Below, piece after piece: positions 1 through 8,375 of a stretch of DNA of 64,000 bases; position 1 is the first letter of the stretch; each line of letters begins with the position of its first letter. Origin of the DNA: Streptomyces sp. HUAS MG91 (GTDB taxonomy: Bacteria; Actinomycetota; Actinomycetes; Streptomycetales; Streptomycetaceae); assembly GCF_040529335.1 (NCBI RefSeq), contig NZ_CP159534.1, forward strand, positions 4,588,001 to 4,652,000, in the 5' to 3' direction. The notes under the pieces are model-generated. The model was not told the DNA's origin. It was given only the letters and a program-made list of their open reading frames with translations, and did no database searches. The position numbers and the translations under genes are program-made.

Positions 1-1581
1 ATGACCTCGCGCCCGTTCGGCCTGCTCCACGGTGATCTCCACCGGGACAACGTCATCGTGTCCGGCGGCAGCGACGTCGCCCCGACGTGCGTGGACTGGG
101 AACTCGCCACGTACGGCGACCCGTTGCACGACCTGGCCGTCCACCTGGTGCGCATGAGGTATCCCGAGGACCAGCTCGCCGAAGTGATCAGGTGCTGGGA
201 GCGGGCGATGCGGCGGGTCGGCCCCGACGCGGTCGCGGGACTGCACCAGGACCTGAAGCACTACGTGGCCTTCGAGCACGCACAGTCCGTGTATCCGGAT
301 GTCATCCGCGCTGTCGGCGCGCTGGGCGGCCGCTTCGGCCAGGAGCAGCTCGAAGCGGCCGCGCAGGAGATCCACCGGGCGCTGACCACCGCCCGCGAGC
401 CCCTCGGGCTGCGCGACGCACCGGACCGCAAGACGATCGAGCGCCTGCTCTACCGGCGACAGGTGGCCCGTGGGGCCCGGCACCGGGACGAGAGGTTCGC
501 CGTCCCCGTCGCCTGGCGGCAGGACCTCCGTGTTCCCCTGCGCGACGACTTCCCCGACCGGGCGGTCAGGGCCGCGCTGTGGGCGGAGGGCGCGGCCTCG
601 GCACGCCACGTCTTCAAAGGGATCACCCATCTGGCGACGGTCGTGCCGGTGCCGCGCTTCGGGCCCGTCATGATTCGCAGGAAACTCCGCGCGGCCCAGC
701 CGCTCGAACCCCGGTTCCTCAACGAGCACATGGTGCTGCGCGCGATCGAGGACGCCGGGCTCCCCGTCAAGGTGCCCCGCGTGCTCGCGCTCGGGGTCAG
801 CGACCTGGACGACCGGTTCACCATCCATTCGTACATGGGCCCCTCCGACATCCGGCAGGCTCCGCGCCACCCGGAGGGCGGGTTGCTCCTCGGCCAGATG
901 AGCGGCCTGGTGGACCAGCTGTGCGCACTGGCCGGCGTCGGCACGGAGTCCCTGATGCCCGCGATGCGGAGGGCGGGATTCGACGGGGAGGGCTTCTATC
1001 CGTGGCTCTGCGGCCAGCTCGTCGTCATGGTGCGGGAGTTGGCGGCGGAGACACGGGTGCTCGCGGGCCGGCTCGGCCTTCCGGACGCCGACACGCTCGG
1101 GGAGCTGCTGCGCACGCGCGAGGTGTCGCACCGGCCTCCCGTACTGCTCCACGGTGACCTCCATCCCTGGAACCTGGTGTGCAGCACCCGGGACTTCGGG
1201 CTCACGCTCCTGGACTGGGAGATGGCCATGGTCGGCGACCCGCTGTACGACATGGTGCGGCACCTGCACCTCACGCCGACGACCCGAGAGGTCAGGGGGC
1301 GGATGAGCGCCCTGTGGGCACAGCGGATGCCGGCCCGCTGCACGGTGGACTGGGAGGCCGACGCACGGGCCTATCAAGGCCTCGAAATCGTCCGCTCGGC
1401 CTATGTGGACCTGGACCGGATGATCACCAGGATCGGTCTCGGGGCGCCGAACGTGCGCCGCGCGGTCGACTCGTACACGGCGACGCTGAGCAAGGCGCGG
1501 AACTGGCTCGGGATGCCGGCCGGGCCCAGCACGGCGGACCGCCCCTATCTCGCGCTGGCCCTCTCCCGTACGGGGCGCTGA
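1..1581 (+). CDS. Phosphotransferase with two APH-type kinase domains (5' end outside the window)
   Basis: This is an aminoglycoside-phosphotransferase / choline-kinase fold protein. It shows two copies of the catalytic signature: HGDLHRDN with VDWE near residues 10-33, and HGDLHPWN with LDWEMAMVGDPLYD near residues 385-412. The first copy lies only ten residues from the visible ATG and its N-lobe is absent, so the true start is almost certainly upstream of the window and the visible part is truncated. The second domain is complete. Small-molecule kinase activity is inferred; the substrate cannot be read from sequence. The tandem-domain architecture is the unusual point. Confidence 0.8.
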   Translation: MTSRPFGLLHGDLHRDNVIVSGGSDVAPTCVDWELATYGDPLHDLAVHLVRMRYPEDQLAEVIRCWERAMRRVGPDAVAGLHQDLKHYVAFEHAQSVYPDVIRAVGALGGRFGQEQLEAAAQEIHRALTTAREPLGLRDAPDRKTIERLLYRRQVARGARHRDERFAVPVAWRQDLRVPLRDDFPDRAVRAALWAEGAASARHVFKGITHLATVVPVPRFGPVMIRRKLRAAQPLEPRFLNEHMVLRAIEDAGLPVKVPRVLALGVSDLDDRFTIHSYMGPSDIRQAPRHPEGGLLLGQMSGLVDQLCALAGVGTESLMPAMRRAGFDGEGFYPWLCGQLVVMVRELAAETRVLAGRLGLPDADTLGELLRTREVSHRPPVLLHGDLHPWNLVCSTRDFGLTLLDWEMAMVGDPLYDMVRHLHLTPTTREVRGRMSALWAQRMPARCTVDWEADARAYQGLEIVRSAYVDLDRMITRIGLGAPNVRRAVDSYTATLSKARNWLGMPAGPSTADRPYLALALSRTGR

Positions 1582-1631
1582 CGCCGCGCACACGACGGAC
1601 GCGCCCGCACGGCCCCCGTACCCTCCTTCCC

Positions 1632-2273
1632 ATGACCACCCCACCCCCCTCCCTCCGCGAACTGAAGAAGCGGCGCACCCGCGAGACGCTCTCCGAGACC
1701 GCCGTCCGGCTGTTCCTCGAGAGGGGGTACGACCAGGTGTCCGTGGCCGAGGTGGCCGCGGCGGCCGAGGTGTCCAAGCCGACCCTGTTCCGGTACTTCG
1801 CGGCCAAGGAGGATCTGGTCCTGCACCGGTTCGCCGATCACGAGGACGAGGCGGCGCGGGTCGTGGCCGGGCGGGCGGCGGGGGAGAGCGCGCTGGAGGC
1901 GCTGCGGCGGCACTTCCTGGCGGGCCTGGAGCGGCGGGATCCGGTGACGGGGCTGTGCGACCACCCGGCGGTTCTCGCCTATCAGCGGCTGCTGTACGGG
2001 ACGCCGGCCCTGGTGGCGCGGTTGTACGGGTATCAGGAGCGGTCCGAGAAGGCGCTGGCCGGGGCGCTGGGCGGGCCGGAGTTCGAGGCACGGCTGGCGG
2101 CCGGGCAGATCGTGGCCGTGCAGCGCGTGCTGGCGCAGGAGAACGGGCGGCGGATCGCGGCCGGGGAGTCGGCCGACGCCATCGCGGCGGACGCGGTGCG
2201 CGCCGCCGAGCTGGGGTTCGGGCAGCTGGCCCGGGGGCTGCGGGAGACGCTGGAGAAGAGCGCAACAGAGTAA
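1632..2273 (+). CDS. TetR/AcrR family transcriptional regulator
   Basis: The 213-residue protein has a typical TetR N-terminal helix-turn-helix (residues about 15-60, with VSVAEVAAAAEVSKPTLFRYF) followed by a helical ligand-binding domain. The ATG at 1632 begins the sequence MTTPPPSLRELKKRRTRE, which leads straight into helix 1. An upstream in-frame start would give an unlikely Arg/Pro-rich leader. It sits 39 bases upstream of helR on the same strand. An imperfect inverted repeat lies in that gap, so it may control helR or itself; this is inference. The ligand is unknown. Confidence 0.88.
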   Translation: MTTPPPSLRELKKRRTRETLSETAVRLFLERGYDQVSVAEVAAAAEVSKPTLFRYFAAKEDLVLHRFADHEDEAARVVAGRAAGESALEALRRHFLAGLERRDPVTGLCDHPAVLAYQRLLYGTPALVARLYGYQERSEKALAGALGGPEFEARLAAGQIVAVQRVLAQENGRRIAAGESADAIAADAVRAAELGFGQLARGLRETLEKSATE

Positions 2274-2278
2274 AGAAT

Positions 2279-2303
2279 GTAACCCGGTAACGTTTTGGGT
2301 TAT
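2279..2303. promoter_or_regulatory. Imperfect inverted repeat upstream of helR (candidate operator)
   Basis: GTAACCC at 2279-2285 and GGGTTAT at 2297-2303 form arms matching at 6 of 7 positions. They lie in the 39-base gap between the TetR stop and the helR start. The rifamycin-associated element known from some helR promoters is not recognisable here. Confidence 0.35.
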
Positions 2304-2312
2304 CGTGAGGGC

Positions 2313-4358
2313 ATGAGCGACGACGACTCCCTCGGCTCCGTGCTCGACGCCGAGCGCCGTTTCCACGACACCTGCCGGGCCGCCCTCACCGCCATGGTCG
2401 AGGGCGCCGACGAGCAGGTCGTCATCGGGGAGAACGCCTCCGCGTCCGGCGCCGACGCCGAGGTGCTCGGGTACCAACTGCGCAGCCGGGCCAAGGAGAT
2501 GAAGGAGCTGCCGCCGGCGCCGCTGTTCTTCGGGCGGCTCGACTTCGGGGAGTCGGGCGAGCACGCGCGGCAGAGCTATCACGTGGGGCGGCTGCGCATC
2601 ACCGAGCACCCGGCCGCGCCGCCGCTCGTCGTGGACTGGCGGGCGCCGGTGTCCCGGGCCTTCTACCAGGCGAGCGCCAAGGATCCACAGGGTGTGGACG
2701 TACGGCGCCGGTTCGGATGGGCGCCGAGGAGCGTGGGGGACACCGCGGATCTGACGAGCCTGGAGGACGAGCGGATCGGGGCCGGGGAGACGGACTCCGG
2801 GAGCCGGATCCTCGCCGGGGAGATCGAGCGGCCGCGCGTCGGCCCGATGCGGGACATCGCCGCGACCATCCAGCCGGAACAGGACGACCTGGTGCGGGAG
2901 GCGCTGACCGCGTCGGTGTGCGTGCAGGGCGCGCCGGGGACCGGCAAGACCGCCGTGGGGCTGCACCGGGCCGCGTACCTGCTCTATACGTTCCCGCAGC
3001 GCGTCCAGCGCGGCGGACTGCTGGTCGTCGGGCCCAACCGGACCTTCCTCTCCTACATCTCCGCGGTGCTGCCCGCGCTCGGCGAGAGCGGGGTGCGGCA
3101 GTCGACCGTGGAGGAACTGGTGGGCTCGGAGAAGCTGACCGTGCGGTCGTGCGACGACGAGGCCGCCGCCGTCGTCAAGCACGACGTCCGGATGGCCGAG
3201 GTGCTGCGCCGGGCGCTGTACGCGCGGGTCTCGACGGCCGGGATCACCGACGGCCTCGCCGTCCCCGACCCGCAGGTCTCCTACCGGTGGCGGGTGCCCG
3301 CCGGAGAGCTGGCCCGCATCGTCGAAGGGGTGCTCGCCGAGGCGCCGCCGTACTCGGTGGGGCGCGAGCGGGTCCGCAGCCGGGCCGTGCGGTACATCCA
3401 GGAGCGCGCCGAGCGGCGGGCCGTCAACGTCAACCGCGCCTGGACACAGCGGATCGAACGGTCCCGGCCCATGAGCGCCTACGTGGACGCCGTGTGGCCC
3501 CGGGTGCGGGCCGAGGAGGTCGTGCATCAACTCCTGTCGGATCCCGAGGTGTTGGCGCGGGCCGCGGACGGGGTGCTCGACGCGGCGGAACAGCGGGCCG
3601 TGCTGTGGGCGCGGGCGCCGCGCTCGTGGAAGTCCGCCCGGTGGTCGGCCGCCGATCTGGTGCTCGTCGACGAGGTCGCCGGGCTGCTCGCGCATCCCGA
3701 GGGCTACGGGCACATCGTGGTCGACGAGGCGCAGGATCTCTCCCCGATGCAGGCCCGGGTCATCGCGCGGCGCGCCGTCTTCGGTTCGCTGACCGTGCTC
3801 GGGGATCTGGCGCAGGGCACCACGCCGTGGGCGGCCCGGAGCTGGCAGGAGCTGCTGGGGCATCTCGGGCGGCCCGAGGCGCGGGTGGTGCCGCTGACCG
3901 TGGGGTTCCGGGTGCCCGCGGCCGTGGTGGCGCTGGCCAACCGGGTGCTGGAACGGATCGATGTGGCGGTGCCCGCGGCGCGGTCGCTGCGCGGGGACGG
4001 GGAGTTGCGGGTGCGGGAGGTCGGGGATGTGGTGGGCGGGGTCGTGGACGCGGTGCGGCGGGCGCTCGGGTTCGCGGGGTCGGTCGGGGTGATCGCCGCC
4101 GAGGGGGATGTGGGGCGGGTGCGGGGTGGGCTCGTCGCCGCCGGGGTTGTCGTCGGTGGGGCCGACGAGTTGGGGGGCCGGGTCAGTGTGCTCGGGGCCG
4201 GGGAGGCCAAGGGGCTCGAGTACGACCATGTCGTGGCTGTCGAGCCCGCGGCGATCGTGGAGGCCGAGGCGCGCGGGCTGGAGCGCTTGTATGTGGTGCT
4301 GACCCGGGCCGTGTCGCGGCTCGATGTGGTGCATACCCGCCCACTGCCGTTCGACTGA
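2313..4358 (+). CDS. helR: RNA polymerase recycling motor ATPase HelR (UvrD/HelD-like superfamily 1)
   Basis: This is a 681-residue superfamily 1 helicase-like ATPase. Walker A (GAPGTGKTAVGLHRAAY) lies near residue 206 and Walker B (IVVDEAQDLSPMQ) near 469. The long coiled N-terminal region matches the HelD/HelR type that binds RNA polymerase rather than a DNA helicase. Known HelR proteins of actinomycetes remove stalled RNA polymerase from DNA and displace rifamycins, giving tolerance. The ATG at 2313 is preferred over a TTG at 2295 because GTGAGG lies just upstream. The C-terminal SF1 motifs (GAGEAKGLEYDHVV, RLYVVLTRA) are intact. The gene ends beside a REP-like sequence. Confidence 0.88.
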   Translation: MSDDDSLGSVLDAERRFHDTCRAALTAMVEGADEQVVIGENASASGADAEVLGYQLRSRAKEMKELPPAPLFFGRLDFGESGEHARQSYHVGRLRITEHPAAPPLVVDWRAPVSRAFYQASAKDPQGVDVRRRFGWAPRSVGDTADLTSLEDERIGAGETDSGSRILAGEIERPRVGPMRDIAATIQPEQDDLVREALTASVCVQGAPGTGKTAVGLHRAAYLLYTFPQRVQRGGLLVVGPNRTFLSYISAVLPALGESGVRQSTVEELVGSEKLTVRSCDDEAAAVVKHDVRMAEVLRRALYARVSTAGITDGLAVPDPQVSYRWRVPAGELARIVEGVLAEAPPYSVGRERVRSRAVRYIQERAERRAVNVNRAWTQRIERSRPMSAYVDAVWPRVRAEEVVHQLLSDPEVLARAADGVLDAAEQRAVLWARAPRSWKSARWSAADLVLVDEVAGLLAHPEGYGHIVVDEAQDLSPMQARVIARRAVFGSLTVLGDLAQGTTPWAARSWQELLGHLGRPEARVVPLTVGFRVPAAVVALANRVLERIDVAVPAARSLRGDGELRVREVGDVVGGVVDAVRRALGFAGSVGVIAAEGDVGRVRGGLVAAGVVVGGADELGGRVSVLGAGEAKGLEYDHVVAVEPAAIVEAEARGLERLYVVLTRAVSRLDVVHTRPLPFD

Positions 4359-4376
4359 CCCCCGGTGGGGGCCGGC

Positions 4377-4399
4377 CGCGCGGTTCCCCGCGCCCCTGG
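4377..4399. repeat. REP-like GC-rich element copy
   Basis: The sequence GCGGTTCCCCGCGCCCCT in the gap between the convergent helR and marR genes is a degenerate copy of the repeat that recurs near 8.0, 49.8, 52.4 and 63.9 kb. Confidence 0.6.
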
Positions 4400-4447
4400 C
4401 CGGTTCTTCGGGCGCGCCCCACCCACCCGCGCTCGGCGACGAAACCG

Positions 4448-4942
4448 CTAGCCCCTCTGGCGTGCCCTCCGTGCCGGTGTCGCCGGGCTGGGGACCGGGG
4501 TGCTCAAGTGCCCGGCGGCCAGGTGGGTGATCAGGCGGAGGAACAGCTCCCGGTCATCCGGAGCGAACGAGGCGAGTGCCTCCTCGTGAACCCCGTCCAC
4601 GATCTCCTGACTCCGCGCGGCGACCTTGGCGCCCTTCTTCGTCACGGCGATGATCCGCGCCCGGCGATCGGTACGGGACGGCCGCCGCTCGGCCAGCCCC
4701 GCCTTCTCCAGGGCGTCGACCGTGACGACCATCGTCGTCTTGTCCATGTCGCCGATCTCGGCGAGCTGGTTCTGGGTGCGCTCCTCCTCCAGCGCGTGCA
4801 CGAGAACGCAGTGCATCCGCGCCGTCAGACCGATCTCGGCGAGCGCCGCCGCCATCCGCGTACGCAGCACATGGCTGGTGTGGTCCAGGAGGTACGAGAG
4901 GTCGGGCCTGGTCCGGGTGGGGGCGGGCGTCATGGCGGTCAT
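4448..4942 (-). CDS. MarR family transcriptional regulator
   Basis: The 164-residue protein has the MarR winged-helix core: an HTH around LAEIGDMDKTTMVVTVDALEKAGL and the wing RRPSRTDRRARIIAVTKKG, at residues about 60-115. It is divergent from the DHA2-family exporter at 5064, with a perfect 6+6 palindrome in the shared promoter region. The usual model is that it represses itself and the pump until a ligand is bound. That model is inferred from the family and the layout. ATG codons at 4934 and 4942 are both possible starts. Confidence 0.9.
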   Translation of the reverse strand: MTAMTPAPTRTRPDLSYLLDHTSHVLRTRMAAALAEIGLTARMHCVLVHALEEERTQNQLAEIGDMDKTTMVVTVDALEKAGLAERRPSRTDRRARIIAVTKKGAKVAARSQEIVDGVHEEALASFAPDDRELFLRLITHLAAGHLSTPVPSPATPARRARQRG

Positions 4943-4977
4943 GAGGCCAAGGGTAGTTCATCAATGGTTCGGAGAAA

Positions 4978-4999
4978 GATAGTCTGCAACGGAACTATC
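4978..4999. promoter_or_regulatory. Palindromic MarR-type operator between marR and the MFS gene
   Basis: GATAGT (4978-4983) and ACTATC (4994-4999) are exact inverted repeats, separated by ten bases, in the divergent promoter region. This size and position are typical of MarR dimer sites. Confidence 0.6.
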
Positions 5000-5063
5000 T
5001 GTTACGGTCGTGTTGTCGTCGCCGCCCGGTAGGGGTGGCGGCCCGACTCGGAGGGACCCTGCC

Positions 5064-6527
5064 GTGTCCGCCGTAACCACAGATGTCGAAGAGCCCCGTG
5101 TAGGGCCCCGCGCTCGCTTGCGAGGCCGCTGGCTCGCCCTGGGTGTCATCGCCGCCGGCACCCTGATGATCATCCTCGACGGCTCCATCGTCACCGTCGC
5201 CCTCCCGGCCGTCCAGCAGGACCTGGGCTTCTCCGCGACGGCCCTGAGCTGGGTGGTCAACGCCTACCTCATCGCCTTCGGCAGCCTGCTGCTGCTCGCC
5301 GGGCGGCTCGGTGACCTGATCGGGCGCAAGCGGATGTTCCTCGCGGGCACCGTCGTCTTCACCGCGGCCTCGCTCCTGGCGGGGCTGGCCACGACGCCCG
5401 CCGTGCTGCTGGCGGCGCGTTTCCTCCAGGGGGTCGGCAGCGCCATGGCCGCCGCCGTCGGGCTCGGTATCCTCGTCACGCTCTTCACCGACCCGCGCGA
5501 ACGGGCCCGCGCGATAGGCGTGTTCAGCTTCACCGGCGCCGCCGGGGCGTCGATCGGGCAGGTGCTGGGCGGCGTACTGACCGACGTGCTCGACTGGCAC
5601 TGGATCTTCTTCATCAACCTGCCCATCGGCGCCGCCGTCCTCGCCCTCGCCGTGCCCGCGCTGCCGGGCGACCGGGGAGCAGGACTGCGGGCGGGAGCGG
5701 ACGTGTGGGGCGCCGTGCTGATCACCGGCGGTCTGATGCTGGCCATCTTCGGCGTCGTCAACATCGAGGCGCACGGGCTGAGTTCGCTGCCCGCGGGCGG
5801 GGCCGTCGCCGCCGGACTCGTACTCGTCGCCGGGTTCTTCGTGCGGCAGGCCCGCGCCCGTACACCGCTCATGCCGCTGCGCATCCTGCGCTCGCGCACG
5901 GTCGTCGGTGCCAACGTCACCCAGATCCTCACCCTGGCCGCGATGTTCGCCTTCCAGGTCCTCGCCGCGCTCTACATGCAGCGCGTCCTCGGCTACGGGG
6001 CCCTGGGCACCGGCCTCGCGATGCTGCCCGCCGCCGTGCTGATCGGGGCCGTGTCGCTCGGTGTCTCGGCGCGGCTCGCGGCGCGGTTCGGGGAGCGGGC
6101 GGTGCTGCTCGCGGGCCTCGTGCTGCTGGCCGGGGCGCTCGGCTACCTGGCGCGCGTTCCCGTCCACGGGCAGTACGCGACCGATCTGCTGCCCGTGATG
6201 CTGCTGATCTCCGGCGGCGGACTGGTGCTGCCGGCGCTCGCGGGGCTCGGGATGTCGGCGGCGAGCGAGGAGGACGCGGGGCTGGCCTCCGGTCTGTTCA
6301 ACACCACGCAGCAGATCGGCATGGCGCTCGGCGTCGCCGTCCTGTCGACCCTCGCCGCGGCCCGCGCCGCCGCGCTCACCGACAGCGGCAGCGCGCAGGC
6401 CGTCGCGCTGACCGGGGGATACCGGCTCGCGTTCGGGATCGGCGGCGGGTTGATCGCGGCGGCGTTCGTGGTGGCGCTGGTCGTCCTGCGGCCGACGGGA
6501 TCCCGGGCGGCGCGGGCCGCGCACTGA
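5064..6527 (+). CDS. MFS drug exporter, DHA2 / EmrB-QacA subfamily (14 TM)
   Basis: The 487-residue integral membrane protein has about 14 hydrophobic segments. It carries the DHA signatures LDGSIVTVALPAVQQDL (TM1) and GRLGDLIGRKRMF (motif A, loop 2-3, residues about 79-91). Proton-driven efflux of drugs or a secondary metabolite is expected from the family. The GTG at 5064 has a good ribosome site (GGAGGG, 8 bases upstream); an earlier in-frame start at 5010 would overlap the operator region. It is divergent from the MarR regulator, its likely repressor. Confidence 0.9.
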   Translation: MSAVTTDVEEPRVGPRARLRGRWLALGVIAAGTLMIILDGSIVTVALPAVQQDLGFSATALSWVVNAYLIAFGSLLLLAGRLGDLIGRKRMFLAGTVVFTAASLLAGLATTPAVLLAARFLQGVGSAMAAAVGLGILVTLFTDPRERARAIGVFSFTGAAGASIGQVLGGVLTDVLDWHWIFFINLPIGAAVLALAVPALPGDRGAGLRAGADVWGAVLITGGLMLAIFGVVNIEAHGLSSLPAGGAVAAGLVLVAGFFVRQARARTPLMPLRILRSRTVVGANVTQILTLAAMFAFQVLAALYMQRVLGYGALGTGLAMLPAAVLIGAVSLGVSARLAARFGERAVLLAGLVLLAGALGYLARVPVHGQYATDLLPVMLLISGGGLVLPALAGLGMSAASEEDAGLASGLFNTTQQIGMALGVAVLSTLAAARAAALTDSGSAQAVALTGGYRLAFGIGGGLIAAAFVVALVVLRPTGSRAARAAH

Positions 6528-6598
6528 TCCACGTACGGCCGGACGGCGCCGGAAAAGGCGTGGCAGGTCGCGGGGAATGGTGTGTACCTTTCCCGCTC

Positions 6599-8053
6599 GT
6601 GACGACACCCGCCGCTCCTGGACCCGGTGACTCCGACAGCGGCTCCGAGGGGCTCTTCTCCCGTACGTATCTGCCCGCCACGGCGAGTTTCGCCGCCGTG
6701 ATGTTCCTGAGCGGGTTCGCGGCGCTCGCCGTGCTGCCGATGCTGCCGGTGGCGGCCCGGGATCTCGACGGAGTGGGCCTGTATCCGCTGGTGGCGGGGG
6801 CGTTCGTCGCCGCGAGTCTGCTGGGCGGGATGCTCGGCGGGGCCTGGGCGGACCGGGCGGGGGCGCGGCTGCCGCTGATGGTGGGCGTGGTGCTCACCGT
6901 CGCCACCCTGATCATCTCGGCGACCAGTACGAGCATCTGGCAGCTGGCCTTCGGGCGGTTCACGGACGGGATCGCGGCCGGGCTCGTGGCGGTCTCCGTG
7001 AACGCCGCCATCGGGCAGTCGTACCCCGACCACGTACGGGCCAGGGCCCTGGCCCTGATGAGCACGTGCTGGATCGTGCCGTCGCTCACCGGGCCGCCGC
7101 TGGCCGGGCTCGTGGCGGCCTGGTCGTCGTGGCGGACGGTGTTCTTCGGGCTGGCCGTGCTCACCGTGATCCCGGCGGCGGCCGCCGTCCTGCTGCTGCG
7201 CGGCCGGCCGATGCGGGCCGACGCGGTATCCGCCGAACCGCCGCCCCGGCCACCGCTGTTGGTCGCCGGTGTGGTGAGCGTGGCGGCGGCGCTGACCCAG
7301 TTCGGGGTCTCGGAGTGGGACGTCGTGCACATGCTGTGTACGGGGACGGGGCTCGCGGCGCTGGTCGTGCTCGCCCCGCGCCTGTTGCCGCCCGGCACCT
7401 GGCGGGCCGCTCCCGGGCTCCCGGCGACGGCGTTGCTGCGGGCGCTGACCTCGGGCGCGTACTTCACGCTCGAAGCCTTCGTGCCGCTGATGCTGACGAC
7501 GGCGCGGCGGGTGCCGGAGGTGGTCGTCGGGCTCGCGTTCACCGGGGCCGCGCTGGGGTGGGCCGGGGCGTCGTGGGTGCAGGGGCGGTTGCAGAACCGG
7601 GTTCCGCGGGACCTGATGGTGCGTGTGGGGGCCGGGGTGATGGCGGTGGCGGTGGTGCTCGCCGGGTTCTGCACGCTGCGTGCGGTGCCGGCCGCGGTGG
7701 CGGTGGCGTCGATGGTGCTGGCCGCCGTGGGGATGGGGTGGGCGGCGCCTTCTCTGACCCTGCTCTCCCTCGCGCACAGTCCGGCGGATCGGCAGGGGGC
7801 GGCGAGCAGTGCGATGCAGACGTCCCAGAACCTCGGCCAGACCGTCGTTCTCGCTGTGGCGTCGGGGCTGTTCAGCGCCGTCTCCGCGATGGGCTCCGGG
7901 CGGCTTTCGGGGTTCGCGGGGGCGTTCGTGCTGTTGCTGCTGCCGGTCGTCGGTGCGGGCGCCCTGACCGGCCGGACCCGGGTCCCACTCCCGTCCCCCG
8001 CTTCCCTCCGCGCCTCGCGCCGTGGCCGGTCGCGCAGTTCCCCGCGCCCCTAG
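6599..8053 (+). CDS. MFS transporter (12 TM) with REP-derived C-terminus
   Basis: The 484-residue protein has about 12 membrane segments and a loop 2-3 motif (GGAWADRAGARLPL). It resembles the YnfM/MdfA-like exporter group, and the substrate is unknown. The GTG at 6599 begins VTTPAAPG; no strong ribosome site is seen. The last ten or so residues (GRSRSSPRP) are encoded by a copy of the REP-like element that ends in the stop codon. The native C-terminus was probably extended or replaced by repeat insertion. Confidence 0.82.
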   Translation: MTTPAAPGPGDSDSGSEGLFSRTYLPATASFAAVMFLSGFAALAVLPMLPVAARDLDGVGLYPLVAGAFVAASLLGGMLGGAWADRAGARLPLMVGVVLTVATLIISATSTSIWQLAFGRFTDGIAAGLVAVSVNAAIGQSYPDHVRARALALMSTCWIVPSLTGPPLAGLVAAWSSWRTVFFGLAVLTVIPAAAAVLLLRGRPMRADAVSAEPPPRPPLLVAGVVSVAAALTQFGVSEWDVVHMLCTGTGLAALVVLAPRLLPPGTWRAAPGLPATALLRALTSGAYFTLEAFVPLMLTTARRVPEVVVGLAFTGAALGWAGASWVQGRLQNRVPRDLMVRVGAGVMAVAVVLAGFCTLRAVPAAVAVASMVLAAVGMGWAAPSLTLLSLAHSPADRQGAASSAMQTSQNLGQTVVLAVASGLFSAVSAMGSGRLSGFAGAFVLLLLPVVGAGALTGRTRVPLPSPASLRASRRGRSRSSPRP

Positions 8054-8301
8054 AACCATCCGTCACGCGCGGCTCTCGTCGTGGCTGGTCGCGCAGTTCC
8101 CCGCGCCCCTGGAAACCAGTTCTCACGCGCGGCTCTCGTCGTGGCTGGTCGCGCAGTTCCCCGCGCCCCTGAGAGGCCTGCGGCCTCCAGGGGAGGCTGC
8201 GCGTCAGCGCATGCCTCAGGGGCGCGGGGAACTGCGCGAGAAGCGGCCACCGGGCCGCGCGTGACGAACTACCCAGGGGCGCGGGGAACTGCGCGAGAAG
8301 C
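8028..8301. repeat. Cluster of five REP-like elements in both orientations
   Basis: Copies in the plus orientation (GGTCGCGCAGTTCCCCGCGC core) start near 8028, 8087 and 8147. Inverted copies begin near 8219 and 8274 (CAGGGGCGCGGGGAACTGCG). The second and third copies are part of a 60-bp tandem duplication (about 8064-8110 and 8124-8170, 47 bases identical). Opposed copies can fold into long stems and may act as a bidirectional terminator between the convergent MFS and uvrA-like genes. The 322 bases between those genes hold nothing else. Confidence 0.85.
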
Positions 8302-8375
8302 CCCACCGGGCGGCAGCCGAACGACAGCCCAGCCCGGCAGGGGCGCCCCCGCGCACCCGCCCCGGGACCCGGAAA

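Noticed and set aside
1545-4334. 929-residue open frame on the minus strand
   Set aside because: It is antisense to the TetR and helR genes, is rich in His/Pro/Arg, and is a product of high GC; it has no family features.
6143-8059. 638-residue open frame on the minus strand across two MFS genes
   Set aside because: Shadow frame with Arg/Pro/His composition; both plus-strand genes have clear membrane signatures.
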